64,000 nucleotides of DNA from Acidobacteriota bacterium. Lineage in GTDB: Bacteria; Acidobacteriota; Vicinamibacteria; Vicinamibacterales; UBA823. The DNA lies in NCBI GenBank assembly GCA_002730525.1, contig PCAK01000040.1, forward strand, positions 186,001 to 250,000, given 5' to 3'. The notes below the pieces were generated by a model. It saw nothing but the letters and a program-made list of their open reading frames with translations. It was not told the origin of the DNA and did not search any database. The position numbers were made by a program, and so were the translations under genes. The stretch's first letter is position 1. The number at the start of each line of letters is the position of its first letter. This document shows, one piece after another, positions 35,001-41,861 of this stretch.

Positions 35001-35419
35001 CCGAGATGGCGCTGGTCCTGCTCGTTCGGGCTGGTCTTGCAGCCCGGATCGGCGGCGGAGACGATGACCATGCCGGCCTCGACCCCGATGTACGGGACCG
35101 TGGAGAGCGGGTCGCCCGCGACGAGTAGGCCGAGGTGCTTCATCGAGCAGATCGACCGCGCGCCAGCCAGCGACGCGGCAAACGCCATTTCGAGTGCGAG
35201 TTTCTCGTTGACGGAGTACTCGAAGACGATACCGCGTTCAGCCGAGATCCGGGCGAACGCGTCGCCGATCTCGGACGCGGGTGTGCCCGGGTAGCCGGAG
35301 GCGAACGCCACGCCGGCTTCGAGCGCACCGCGCACGATGGCCTCGTTCCCCAGGAGGTGCCCGGAGTGTCCCGCGCGGTCGATCAGCAGCGGGTGCTCCG
35401 GATTGAACGTTGATTTCAC
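32060..35419 (-). CDS. iorA: IorA fused to a GltD-like NAD(P)H flavoprotein and a C-terminal dicluster ferredoxin
   Basis: The product has about 1119 residues, nearly twice a normal IorA. Residues about 20-565 are IorA: GNEAIVRGALEAGVAFASGYPGTP, the ThDP motif FLGDSTFFHAG...LDNQTTAMTG. Around residue 565-690 come a Cys pair region (CRSCG) and the Fer4_20 domain of glutamate synthase small chain (PCSTECP, CRVCHQPCEAAC). Residues about 700-1000 form the FAD and NAD(P)H domains (AGAGPAGLVAARDL; VIGGGNAAIDAART). The end has CLLCGACGNCRAC and CTGCAVCAKICP. So oxidation of a 2-oxoacid could be coupled directly to NAD(P). I chose GTG 35419, which GGGAAG precedes; a TTG at 35437 lacks a ribosome site. 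Confidence 0.85.
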   Translation of the reverse strand: MKSTFNPEHPLLIDRAGHSGHLLGNEAIVRGALEAGVAFASGYPGTPASEIGDAFARISAERGIVFEYSVNEKLALEMAFAASLAGARSICSMKHLGLLVAGDPLSTVPYIGVEAGMVIVSAADPGCKTSPNEQDQRHLGPMLHLPILDPSTPQQALTMARFAFELSEKTRLPVLLRPTTRVCHTRGTVTFGSLRAPSVRGFVRDPQRYVPVPHNAQQMRVGLQERIGRAGELMAGAGFFECTGNSTEAILAVGAPAATCADLLGHHALGDRIALWTLGAVYPLPEAQLARRLDGVDKVLVVEELSPFIEDRVRNLCAVHGLRTEILGQRTGHLSEVGEQTPERLEEAIGRALDVPLTARDQPAPAPVPTRPPTLCPGCPHRATFLAARAAFGEEQLYFNDIGCYTLGYGAPLDTADALVCMGAGFSLAAGVSRMTGQRTVGFLGDSTFFHAGMPALLNAVKEDVNMVAVVLDNQTTAMTGFQASPSLRRNGSASIEAVARALGASHVETVDSYDLPGTVAAFRRAREARSVSVIVVERTCPVDEARERGPDTTLPLFEIDHDRCRSCGRESLDLRCTQCVTTGFERQLARGCAARGANSSTPLAPCSTECPLSLCIQGYAGHIAAGEYVEAWGHIADRCALPESVCRVCHQPCEAACVRQGVDGSVAINGLKRFVVEWAADRPDTTIEPEREPAHGLKVAVAGAGPAGLVAARDLALRGYDVTLYDAAERPGGLLVHGIPAYRLPPEAVQRDLAQILDLGVRFVGNTRLGRDVTVAGLLEQGFDAVFLALGATRATTLDLAGADLPDSPAQVSALEYLASVARGAAVDTGRRVVVIGGGNAAIDAARTGRRLGAEQVTIACIEADDEMPAIRSEIAAAKQEGIAVRTGVRPVRLGSKSVCCAAIGDEVGAGEFVLDADQIVLAIGQQPDLDCLEPKSTGLTETDDGHIQIDPATGATSHPLVFAGGDLTRGERTVTGAIAAGQRAAWGIDRSLRGAETADRRPPPARVAPVGHPPAPAPADAAFQAARVEPHELPPDTRVSDFREVAGRLSEAEARAEASRCLLCGACGNCRACIDLFACPALVEVDGQVDIDADLCTGCAVCAKICPNDAIRMVARV

Positions 35420-35508
35420 TCTGCTTCCCACCGACAAGGGAGATCAGCTGACGGAGTACCAGTAGCATACTTCCGACGGGATCATGCTCTGGTAGCTCTC
35501 TCCCCGGG

Positions 35509-35524
35509 TATGATTCAGATCATG
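35509..35524. promoter_or_regulatory. Palindromic operator candidate, TATGA-N6-TCATG (site C)
   Basis: TATGA-ttcaga-TCATG differs from the other sites by one base in the right arm. It lies between two divergent operons: 89 bp upstream of the iorA-fusion start and 89 bp upstream of the HAD-ECH start, so it is nearly centred in the gap. Confidence 0.55.
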
Positions 35525-35613
35525 TTCCGACCGATCATTCCGGCCCCGGTCGCCACCTTCGACGAGCTGACGGACCGCTGCCCACGGTGGCTTGGCAACG
35601 CACGAAAGATGTC

Positions 35614-37644
35614 ATGAGCAGAGTGCCGTCGACGACTCGCGAGAATCCCCTCATAGCTCGGCCCAGCCGGCCGATGCCCCAGCGCATCGGCATCGTCGGC
35701 GCTGGCACCATCGGACCGGACATCGGGTACTACCTGAAGAGTGCCATTCCGGACCTGACACTCGTGCTGGTCGACGTGGCGCCCGCCGCACTGGAGCGCG
35801 CCGTCGCTCGGATCGAGGGGTATGTGGACAAGGGGCTCGCCCGACGGAAGCTGACCGAGCAGCAGGCCGTCCAGGTGCGTCGCAACCTGGTCACGACCCA
35901 GGACTATGCCGCGATGGCCGACTGCGACTGGGTCCTCGAGGCGGCGACCGAGAATCTCGAGCTGAAGCGGAAGATCTTCCGGGACATCGAGGCCGTCGTC
36001 CGCCCCGACGCACTCATCACGTCGAACACCAGTTCGCTCCCGGCGTCGAGGCTCTTTGGCGATCTCATACACAAGCGGCGTGCGACCGTCACCCACTTCT
36101 TCGCGCCGGCGTTCAGGAACCCAGCCGTGGAGGTCGTCGGTTGGGAGCACGGCGATCCCGAGGTCCTGGAGTACCTCCGCTGGCTGTTCTGCACGACCGG
36201 CAAGGTCCCGTTCGTGACCGCGGACGCGCTCTGCTTCATGCTCGACCGCGTCTTCGACAACTGGTGCAACGAGGCTGGGTATCTACTCGACCGGGCCAGC
36301 GCGTCAGAGGTGGACAGCGTGGCGGTGGACTACGTTCATGCTGGACCGTTCTTCGTTCTGAACCTCGCACGGGGCAATCCGATCATCGTGGAGACGAACA
36401 CGGTTCAGATGGAGGAGGGCGCGCACTACCGGCCGGCGCCGATCTTTGGGTCGGTGGATCTCTGGAAGACGGCGACGGCGGGCGAGCGGGTGGCGGTGAT
36501 GTCGGAAACCGAGGCGGCCGTGCGCGACCGGCTGCTCGGGGCCCTCTTTTCGCAAACGGTCGACATTCTCGACCGCGACATCGGATCGCCGGCCGACCTC
36601 AACCTCGGCTGCTGCCTGGCGCTCGGCTTCAAGCAAGGCCCGCTCGACCTGATGCGCAGCCTCGGTGACGCGGAGGTCGGGCGCATCCTCGAGCGTTTCG
36701 CGCGGGAGCGTCCCGGCATGCCGACGGCGGTGCGCGATCTCGCCGCTTACCGGGAGTTTCGAAGGGTCGTGCTGGTCGATGAGGTGGACGGCGTCAAGGT
36801 GCTGACGATCAGGCGCCCGCAAGCGCTCAATGCGCTCGATGACGAGGTCACCGACGAGCTGCTTGGCGTCATCCGACAGTTCGAGCAAGACGCGACGGTT
36901 CGCGGTTTCGTGATCGTGGGCTACGGGTCCCGGGCGTTCTGTGCCGGTGCCGACATCGGACGGTTTCCCGAGATGCTGGGGAGTCTGAGCGACTGCGTCC
37001 AGTACTCCCGCGATTGTTCCCGCTTGCTCGTTCACCTCGACCGGATGACCAAGCCGGTGGTCGCCGCACTCAACGGCATGGCGCTCGGCGGTGGCGTGGA
37101 GCTCGCCTTGCGCTGTCGCGGGATCGTCGCGACGCGGGAGACCTGGCTGCAGTTCCCCGAGGTGACCCTGGGGATCGCGCCCGGGATCGGCGGCATGGTG
37201 GTGCCGTATCGCCGCTGGCCCCAGGCGGCATCGGTCTTTCACGACATGCTGCGCCTTGGCCGCAAGCTCGACGCCGCTCGAGCTCACGCGCTCGGTGTGG
37301 TCGACGCGCTGGTGGGCCCGGAGGACGACCTGATTGCGTCGGCGGTGTCCCGCGTGGGCGAGCTTTCGGGAGCGGCGGGCTCTGCCGCCGACCTGGACGG
37401 CCCGGTGGAGATCCCGATGCCGTCCGAACTGGATGACGGGGCGTTTGGGAAGCGGCCGCTCAGCCGGGAGGTCATCGGCATCATCGACCAGGCCATCGTG
37501 GCTGCGGCGCAGGCCGACGGCCTCGAGGTGGCTCTGGAAATCGGCTACGCCGCGTTCGGGGCGACGGCCTGCACCGAGGCGGCCCGCGAGGGCGTCACGG
37601 CATTCCTGGAGAAACGACGTCCGGATTTCGCGCGGACCGGATGA
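35614..37644 (+). CDS. 3-Hydroxyacyl-CoA dehydrogenase/enoyl-CoA hydratase fusion
   Basis: The product has about 676 residues with the dehydrogenase first. Its NAD motif is IGIVGAGTIGPDIG, with SNTSSLP, and THFFAPAFRNPAVEVV near residue 160 carries the catalytic His and partner Glu. The second HAD C-terminal domain follows. Residues about 390-660 are an enoyl-CoA hydratase: AFCAGADIG, ALGGGVELAL and FPEVTLGIAPG hold the oxyanion hole and both catalytic Glu. This order is the reverse of FadB and is known from archaea and some bacteria. It would hydrate an enoyl-CoA and oxidise the hydroxyacyl-CoA. The start could also be ATG 35674 (MPQRIGIVG). Confidence 0.87.
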   Translation: MSRVPSTTRENPLIARPSRPMPQRIGIVGAGTIGPDIGYYLKSAIPDLTLVLVDVAPAALERAVARIEGYVDKGLARRKLTEQQAVQVRRNLVTTQDYAAMADCDWVLEAATENLELKRKIFRDIEAVVRPDALITSNTSSLPASRLFGDLIHKRRATVTHFFAPAFRNPAVEVVGWEHGDPEVLEYLRWLFCTTGKVPFVTADALCFMLDRVFDNWCNEAGYLLDRASASEVDSVAVDYVHAGPFFVLNLARGNPIIVETNTVQMEEGAHYRPAPIFGSVDLWKTATAGERVAVMSETEAAVRDRLLGALFSQTVDILDRDIGSPADLNLGCCLALGFKQGPLDLMRSLGDAEVGRILERFARERPGMPTAVRDLAAYREFRRVVLVDEVDGVKVLTIRRPQALNALDDEVTDELLGVIRQFEQDATVRGFVIVGYGSRAFCAGADIGRFPEMLGSLSDCVQYSRDCSRLLVHLDRMTKPVVAALNGMALGGGVELALRCRGIVATRETWLQFPEVTLGIAPGIGGMVVPYRRWPQAASVFHDMLRLGRKLDAARAHALGVVDALVGPEDDLIASAVSRVGELSGAAGSAADLDGPVEIPMPSELDDGAFGKRPLSREVIGIIDQAIVAAAQADGLEVALEIGYAAFGATACTEAAREGVTAFLEKRRPDFARTG

Positions 37645-37669
37645 CGGATCACGACGACGAGGAGGGTCG

Positions 37670-38863
37670 ATGCCACTCGAGCGAATATTCATTCCGTACG
37701 GGGCCTACTGGAGCACGCCGTTCTGCAAGTGGCAGGGCCGTTTCGCCGGCGAGCACTCGATGAAACTGGCCGCCAGCGTCGCGCGCCGCGCGTTCGACGA
37801 GGGGTGTGGCCAGCTCGAGCGCCTCGACGGCATCGTCCTGGGGACCACGGTGATGCAGCCGCAGAGCTTCTACGGCGCACCCTGGCTCGCCGGCATGATC
37901 GGGGCCGACGGGCTCACCGGCCCGACGATCTCGCAGGCCTGCGCCACTTCGGCCGCCATCGTCGCCAGTGCCGCGCTGCAGATCGAAGCCGGTCAACGAG
38001 GATGCGTGCTCGCGGTCGCCTGCGACCGCACGAGCAACGGCCCGCACGTCTACTACCCGAATCCATCGGGACCGGGCGCCCTGGGGGAGGCCGAGAACCC
38101 GGTCTGGGACAACTTCAACCGGGATCCGTTTGCCGGCAACGCCATGCTCGAGACGGCGGAGAACGTCGCGCGCGAAGCCGGGATCACTCGGGAAGAACAG
38201 GACGCCATGGCGCTGCTCCGCAGCGAGCAGTACCAGGCGGCGCTGGCCGACGACCGCGCGTTCCAGAAGCGCTACATGATGCCGGTCGTTCTGAACGCGG
38301 GTAAGAAGAGCGAGCGCGTCGTCGACCGGGACGAGGGAGTGTTCGGCACGACCGCCGACGGGCTGGCGAGGCTGAAGCCCGTCCTGGACGGTGGGACGGT
38401 GACCTACGGGACGCAGACCTATCCCGCCGACGGGAACGCGGGTGTCGTCCTCTGCGACCGGGAGGCCGCGGAGCACTTCGCGACACGACCCGGCGTGAGC
38501 ATCCAGGTTCTGGGCTTCGGCTCGGCCAGGGCGAAGAAGGGCTTCATGCCGATGGCGGTCGTGCCGGCCGCCCGGCAGGCGCTGGACGACGCCGGCGTGG
38601 CGATCGCGGACTGTGCCGCGGTCAAGACCCATAATCCGTTCGCCGTCAACGATGTCTACCTCTGTCGAGAGCTGGTGCTGGAACCGGCAAAGGTCAATCG
38701 CTACGGGTCGCCGCTGGTCTTCGGCCACCCGCAGGCGCCCACGGGGTTGCGGGCGATGATCGAGCTGATCGAGGAGCTGGTCGAGCGCGGCGGCGGCCTG
38801 GGGCTCTTCTCCGGCTGCGCGGCGGGGGACACCGCGATGGCGGTGGTATTCAGGGTCGGCTGA
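37670..38863 (+). CDS. Thiolase (acetyl-CoA C-acyltransferase)
   Basis: The 397-residue product has the three thiolase active-site regions: QACATSAA near residue 88 with the acylated Cys, FGHPQAPTG near residue 350 with the His, and FSGCAAGDTAM near residue 382 with the second Cys. It would split a 3-oxoacyl-CoA made by the preceding fusion enzyme. GGAGGG precedes the ATG by six bases; 25 bp separate the two genes. Sequence around the first Cys (CATS rather than CASG/CGSG) suggests a branch away from standard acetyl-CoA acetyltransferases. Confidence 0.87.
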   Translation: MPLERIFIPYGAYWSTPFCKWQGRFAGEHSMKLAASVARRAFDEGCGQLERLDGIVLGTTVMQPQSFYGAPWLAGMIGADGLTGPTISQACATSAAIVASAALQIEAGQRGCVLAVACDRTSNGPHVYYPNPSGPGALGEAENPVWDNFNRDPFAGNAMLETAENVAREAGITREEQDAMALLRSEQYQAALADDRAFQKRYMMPVVLNAGKKSERVVDRDEGVFGTTADGLARLKPVLDGGTVTYGTQTYPADGNAGVVLCDREAAEHFATRPGVSIQVLGFGSARAKKGFMPMAVVPAARQALDDAGVAIADCAAVKTHNPFAVNDVYLCRELVLEPAKVNRYGSPLVFGHPQAPTGLRAMIELIEELVERGGGLGLFSGCAAGDTAMAVVFRVG

Positions 38864-38881
38864 GGGCGCGACCTCATAGCT

Positions 38882-39352
38882 CTACTTCGTGAGCTCAAGG
38901 TCGCACGACTTGGCTCCGTCGGAGATCCGGCAGCCGAACCGCAGCGTGTACCCGGCGGTCTCGAACTTGCCGAAGTCGATCTGATGGGCGATGTCGCACA
39001 TCCTCATCCTCTCGTCGGCGGACAGTCCGACCTCGTCCCATGCGTCGACCAACGGACACTGGTTCAGCCGTAGCACCGTGCGCGTCGGGCTCGCCTCGAC
39101 GACTTCCTGTCCAAACGCGTCGATCGTACCCTTCCCCTCGATGAGTACGCGCGCGAGCTGCTCCAGATCCGGCGCGCCGACCCGCTCGGCAAGCCGCTCA
39201 CCCTTGTCGCGGCCGCGCGCGTACACGGCCTTCCCGAGCAGCTCGGTCGCCTTGTCCGGTCCGAGCTCGGCCGCGAGCTGCGAGTAGATCTTCACGTAGA
39301 TCTCCGCCCGGTTCTTGATTTCCTTCGTCAGGGCATTCACGGGTTCGGTCAT
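38882..39352 (-). CDS. L-2-amino-thiazoline-4-carboxylic acid hydrolase-family protein
   Basis: The product is 156 residues, mostly helical in the first half. The second half has the family pattern with conserved Cys and acidic residues: LRLNQCPLVDAWDEVGL, MCDIAHQIDFGKF and LRFGCRISDGAKSCDLEL. The named founding enzyme opens a thiazoline ring on the way to cysteine, but most members are uncharacterised, so the call is by family only. Two ATGs are possible; GGAGG is seven bases before the one at 39352 and only one base before 39358, which decides for 39352. It follows the amidohydrolase gene by 26 bp. Confidence 0.6.
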   Translation of the reverse strand: MTEPVNALTKEIKNRAEIYVKIYSQLAAELGPDKATELLGKAVYARGRDKGERLAERVGAPDLEQLARVLIEGKGTIDAFGQEVVEASPTRTVLRLNQCPLVDAWDEVGLSADERMRMCDIAHQIDFGKFETAGYTLRFGCRISDGAKSCDLELTK

Positions 39353-39378
39353 GGGCATGCCTCCAGGCTGCAGTGTCC

Positions 39379-40293
39379 CTAGCCGTCGATGATCCGCCGG
39401 ATGTTGTCGTTGAAGATGTTGTCCATTTCCGCGGGTGACAGGTTCAGGTCGTTGCAGATCGCGAGCTGTTGCTCGAGGATGTTCGTCCTGAATCCGCGCG
39501 GAAAGAAGCTGGAGTCGGTGCCAAAGATGAGTCGCTCCGATCCGAGCGCGTCGAGCGTGCGTCGGAAGAGATCGGCGACCGTGGTCGGGACCGGAGCGTA
39601 CTGGACCCAGTTGTTCGACGACGAGGTGTCGATATAGACGGTCTGATACTGCGCCGCAAGCATCAAGGCTTCGCGGAAGAACCCGGTCCCGAAGTGCGGG
39701 ATGATCCATCGCACCGAGGGGAACCGCAGGGCGACGTGCGACAGGTCGAGCGGGTTGCCGTACCGCAGGTCGTGCGTGGCGTCGATCGAGATCCCGAAAT
39801 GGATGATCACCGGGATCCCCTTGTCGGCGCAGACCTCGTACACGGGGAAGCACGCTTCGTCGTCCGCATGAAAGTGCCCGGCCATCGGGTAGAGCTTGAG
39901 CCCTCGGACTCCACCTTCGTCGACCTGCCGCTGCAAGCGGTGCGCGTTCTCGCGGTTGGTCGGATCGAAGGTCGTGTACCCGACGAACCGGTCGGGCGCC
40001 GATGCGATGAACGCCAGGAGATCATCCGGCGCGTCGTGGGCTGGAAAGAACACGGCGCGATTGATGCCGGCGGCGTCGAGTTCGGCCAGCCACCGGCGGG
40101 CGACGGTCTCGACGTCCGGAACGTCGGTCTCGGGGCCCTGTTCGTCCCTCGACGCAAGGCTCCGGCTCCAGCGGCCATGGTAGGCCTCGACGAGCCGCTC
40201 GTCGAGTTGGGAAAGACGCGTGCGCCTGGCTCGGGCAGTACCGGCCGTGCTCAGGTGGATGTGCGAGTCGGTGATCGTCGCGGGTCTGTACAT
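39379..40293 (-). CDS. Amidohydrolase-2 family metal-dependent hydrolase or decarboxylase
   Basis: The 304-residue product is a TIM-barrel amidohydrolase_2 member: ITDSHIHLS near residue 8 gives the H-x-H metal site, IIHFG near residue 165 and IIPHFG near residue 200 give further His ligands, and IFGTDSS near residue 262 the catalytic Asp. The group includes ACMSD and gamma-resorcylate decarboxylases and lactone hydrolases, so decarboxylation or hydrolysis of an aromatic-ring product is plausible. ATG 40293 is preceded by GAGTGAG; a GTG at 40305 overlapping the symporter stop (GTGA) is an alternative. Confidence 0.78.
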   Translation of the reverse strand: MYRPATITDSHIHLSTAGTARARRTRLSQLDERLVEAYHGRWSRSLASRDEQGPETDVPDVETVARRWLAELDAAGINRAVFFPAHDAPDDLLAFIASAPDRFVGYTTFDPTNRENAHRLQRQVDEGGVRGLKLYPMAGHFHADDEACFPVYEVCADKGIPVIIHFGISIDATHDLRYGNPLDLSHVALRFPSVRWIIPHFGTGFFREALMLAAQYQTVYIDTSSSNNWVQYAPVPTTVADLFRRTLDALGSERLIFGTDSSFFPRGFRTNILEQQLAICNDLNLSPAEMDNIFNDNIRRIIDG

Positions 40294-40301
40294 ATGGGTG
40301 C

Positions 40302-41801
40302 TCACTCGGCCGAAAAGGCGCGGCGGAGCAGGTCGCTCGAGGGTGGCGTGGAGCACAGGCTGACGGCGGGCACGACAACGAACGGGACCACCATGGCGAC
40401 CGAGGCGGCCAGCGGCACCAGCGTCACCTGTTCGGTGGCAATGAGGTAGCCGCCCCAGACCACCGCGGTGCCCAGGCCCGTGAGCATCCCGGCGAGCGCA
40501 CCGGCTCGCGTGGCCGATCGCCAGAATAATCCGCAGACGTACGGGGCGAGAAACGCGCCGGCCACCGCTCCCCAGCTCAACGACATCAGGCTCACGATGA
40601 ACGCGAACTCGTTGCTCGCGATGACGAAGGAGATCGCGATGAAGAGCGCCGCCACCAGGCGGATCATCACGAGCGATCCGTTCTCCGCGGAAGGAGACCT
40701 GAGCCGCCCGGCTCGGAGGTCGATAGAGATCGACGCTGAGGAGACGAGCACCAGGCTGGAGAGCGTGCTCATCGAGGCTGAGACGACCAGCAGCAGCACG
40801 AGCGCCATCAGCAACTCGGGCAAATTGCCGCTGAGCAGCTCCGGGACCAGCACGTCGTAGCGCATCGTGGTCGTTCCCTGCTCCCCCTGGATCAGCGCGC
40901 TCGCCGGCGGCCCGTCAGCAAAGAAGACGTGTGTCAACGCTCCCGTGAAGTAGGCGGCGAATCCCATGACGGTCGCGAAGATGCCGGTGACGACCGTGGC
41001 CTTCGCAATGTGGCGCTCCGATTCGATCGCATAGAACTTGTGCACCATCTGAGGCAATCCCCAGGGGCCGAAGCTGCTCATGAAGACGACCGACCACAGG
41101 ATCCACCACGGGGGCTGCTGGATCGGGGGAACGTGCGCCGCGGTGTTGGCCCCGATCGTCGCGAAGACGACCCCGATTCCGCCCGCCCGCCCGACGAGCG
41201 CGACGACCATCGCGATGGCCCCGGCGAGCATGACCAGGCCCTGGACCAGATCGGCGATCGCCACGGCGAAGTACCCGCCGATGGTCAGATAGAGGCCGGT
41301 GATGACGCACATGATCAGGAGGGCCGTCTCGTACGACAGCACGCCAGGAAAGCTGATCTCGAACAGGTGACTGAGGCCCTTGAAGACGGACGCCGAGTAG
41401 GGAAGGAGGAACACGAAGATAACGCCGGCCGCGATCACTTGCAGGGCCGGCGCCTGATAGCGCTTCGCGAAGAACTCCGGCATCGTCAACGTGTCGAGAT
41501 TCCGGGTCATCCGGCGCGTGGCCTTGGCCAGGACGACCCATGCCGCGAAGGCGCCGAGGACGGCGTTGCCTGCGGCGATCCAGAGCGCATCCAAACCGAA
41601 CATCCACCCGAACTGCCCCGCGAACCCGATGAAGAGCACGGCCGAGAAGTAACTGGTCCCGTAGGCGAATGCGGAGGCCCACGGCCCGATCTGTCGACCG
41701 CCGAGAAGGAAGTCGGTCGGGGTCTTGGTCCGGCGTCCACCCCAGACGCCGAGCCCGATCATGGCCGCCAGGAATACGCCGAGGATGATCGCAGTGGCCA
41801 T
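40302..41801 (-). CDS. Sodium:solute symporter (SSS family)
   Basis: The 499-residue product has about 13 hydrophobic helices and the SSS layout: DFLLGGRQIGPWASAFAYGTSYFSAVLF near the start, GGYFAVAIADLVQG, GPWGLPQMVHKFYA, SASMSTLSSLVLVSSASI for sodium binding. It imports an organic acid or similar solute with Na+. A TTG-initiated extension of seven residues is possible. It lies 60 bp after the reductive-dehalogenase-like gene and is coupled to the amidohydrolase gene, so the solute may be a substrate of one of them. Confidence 0.85.
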   Translation of the reverse strand: MATAIILGVFLAAMIGLGVWGGRRTKTPTDFLLGGRQIGPWASAFAYGTSYFSAVLFIGFAGQFGWMFGLDALWIAAGNAVLGAFAAWVVLAKATRRMTRNLDTLTMPEFFAKRYQAPALQVIAAGVIFVFLLPYSASVFKGLSHLFEISFPGVLSYETALLIMCVITGLYLTIGGYFAVAIADLVQGLVMLAGAIAMVVALVGRAGGIGVVFATIGANTAAHVPPIQQPPWWILWSVVFMSSFGPWGLPQMVHKFYAIESERHIAKATVVTGIFATVMGFAAYFTGALTHVFFADGPPASALIQGEQGTTTMRYDVLVPELLSGNLPELLMALVLLLVVSASMSTLSSLVLVSSASISIDLRAGRLRSPSAENGSLVMIRLVAALFIAISFVIASNEFAFIVSLMSLSWGAVAGAFLAPYVCGLFWRSATRAGALAGMLTGLGTAVVWGGYLIATEQVTLVPLAASVAMVVPFVVVPAVSLCSTPPSSDLLRRAFSAE

Positions 41802-41861
41802 CGGCAGCCTATCGAGCACCAATGCCGGCCGGTCGAGGCCGATGGCCCGTATCGCCCGTCG

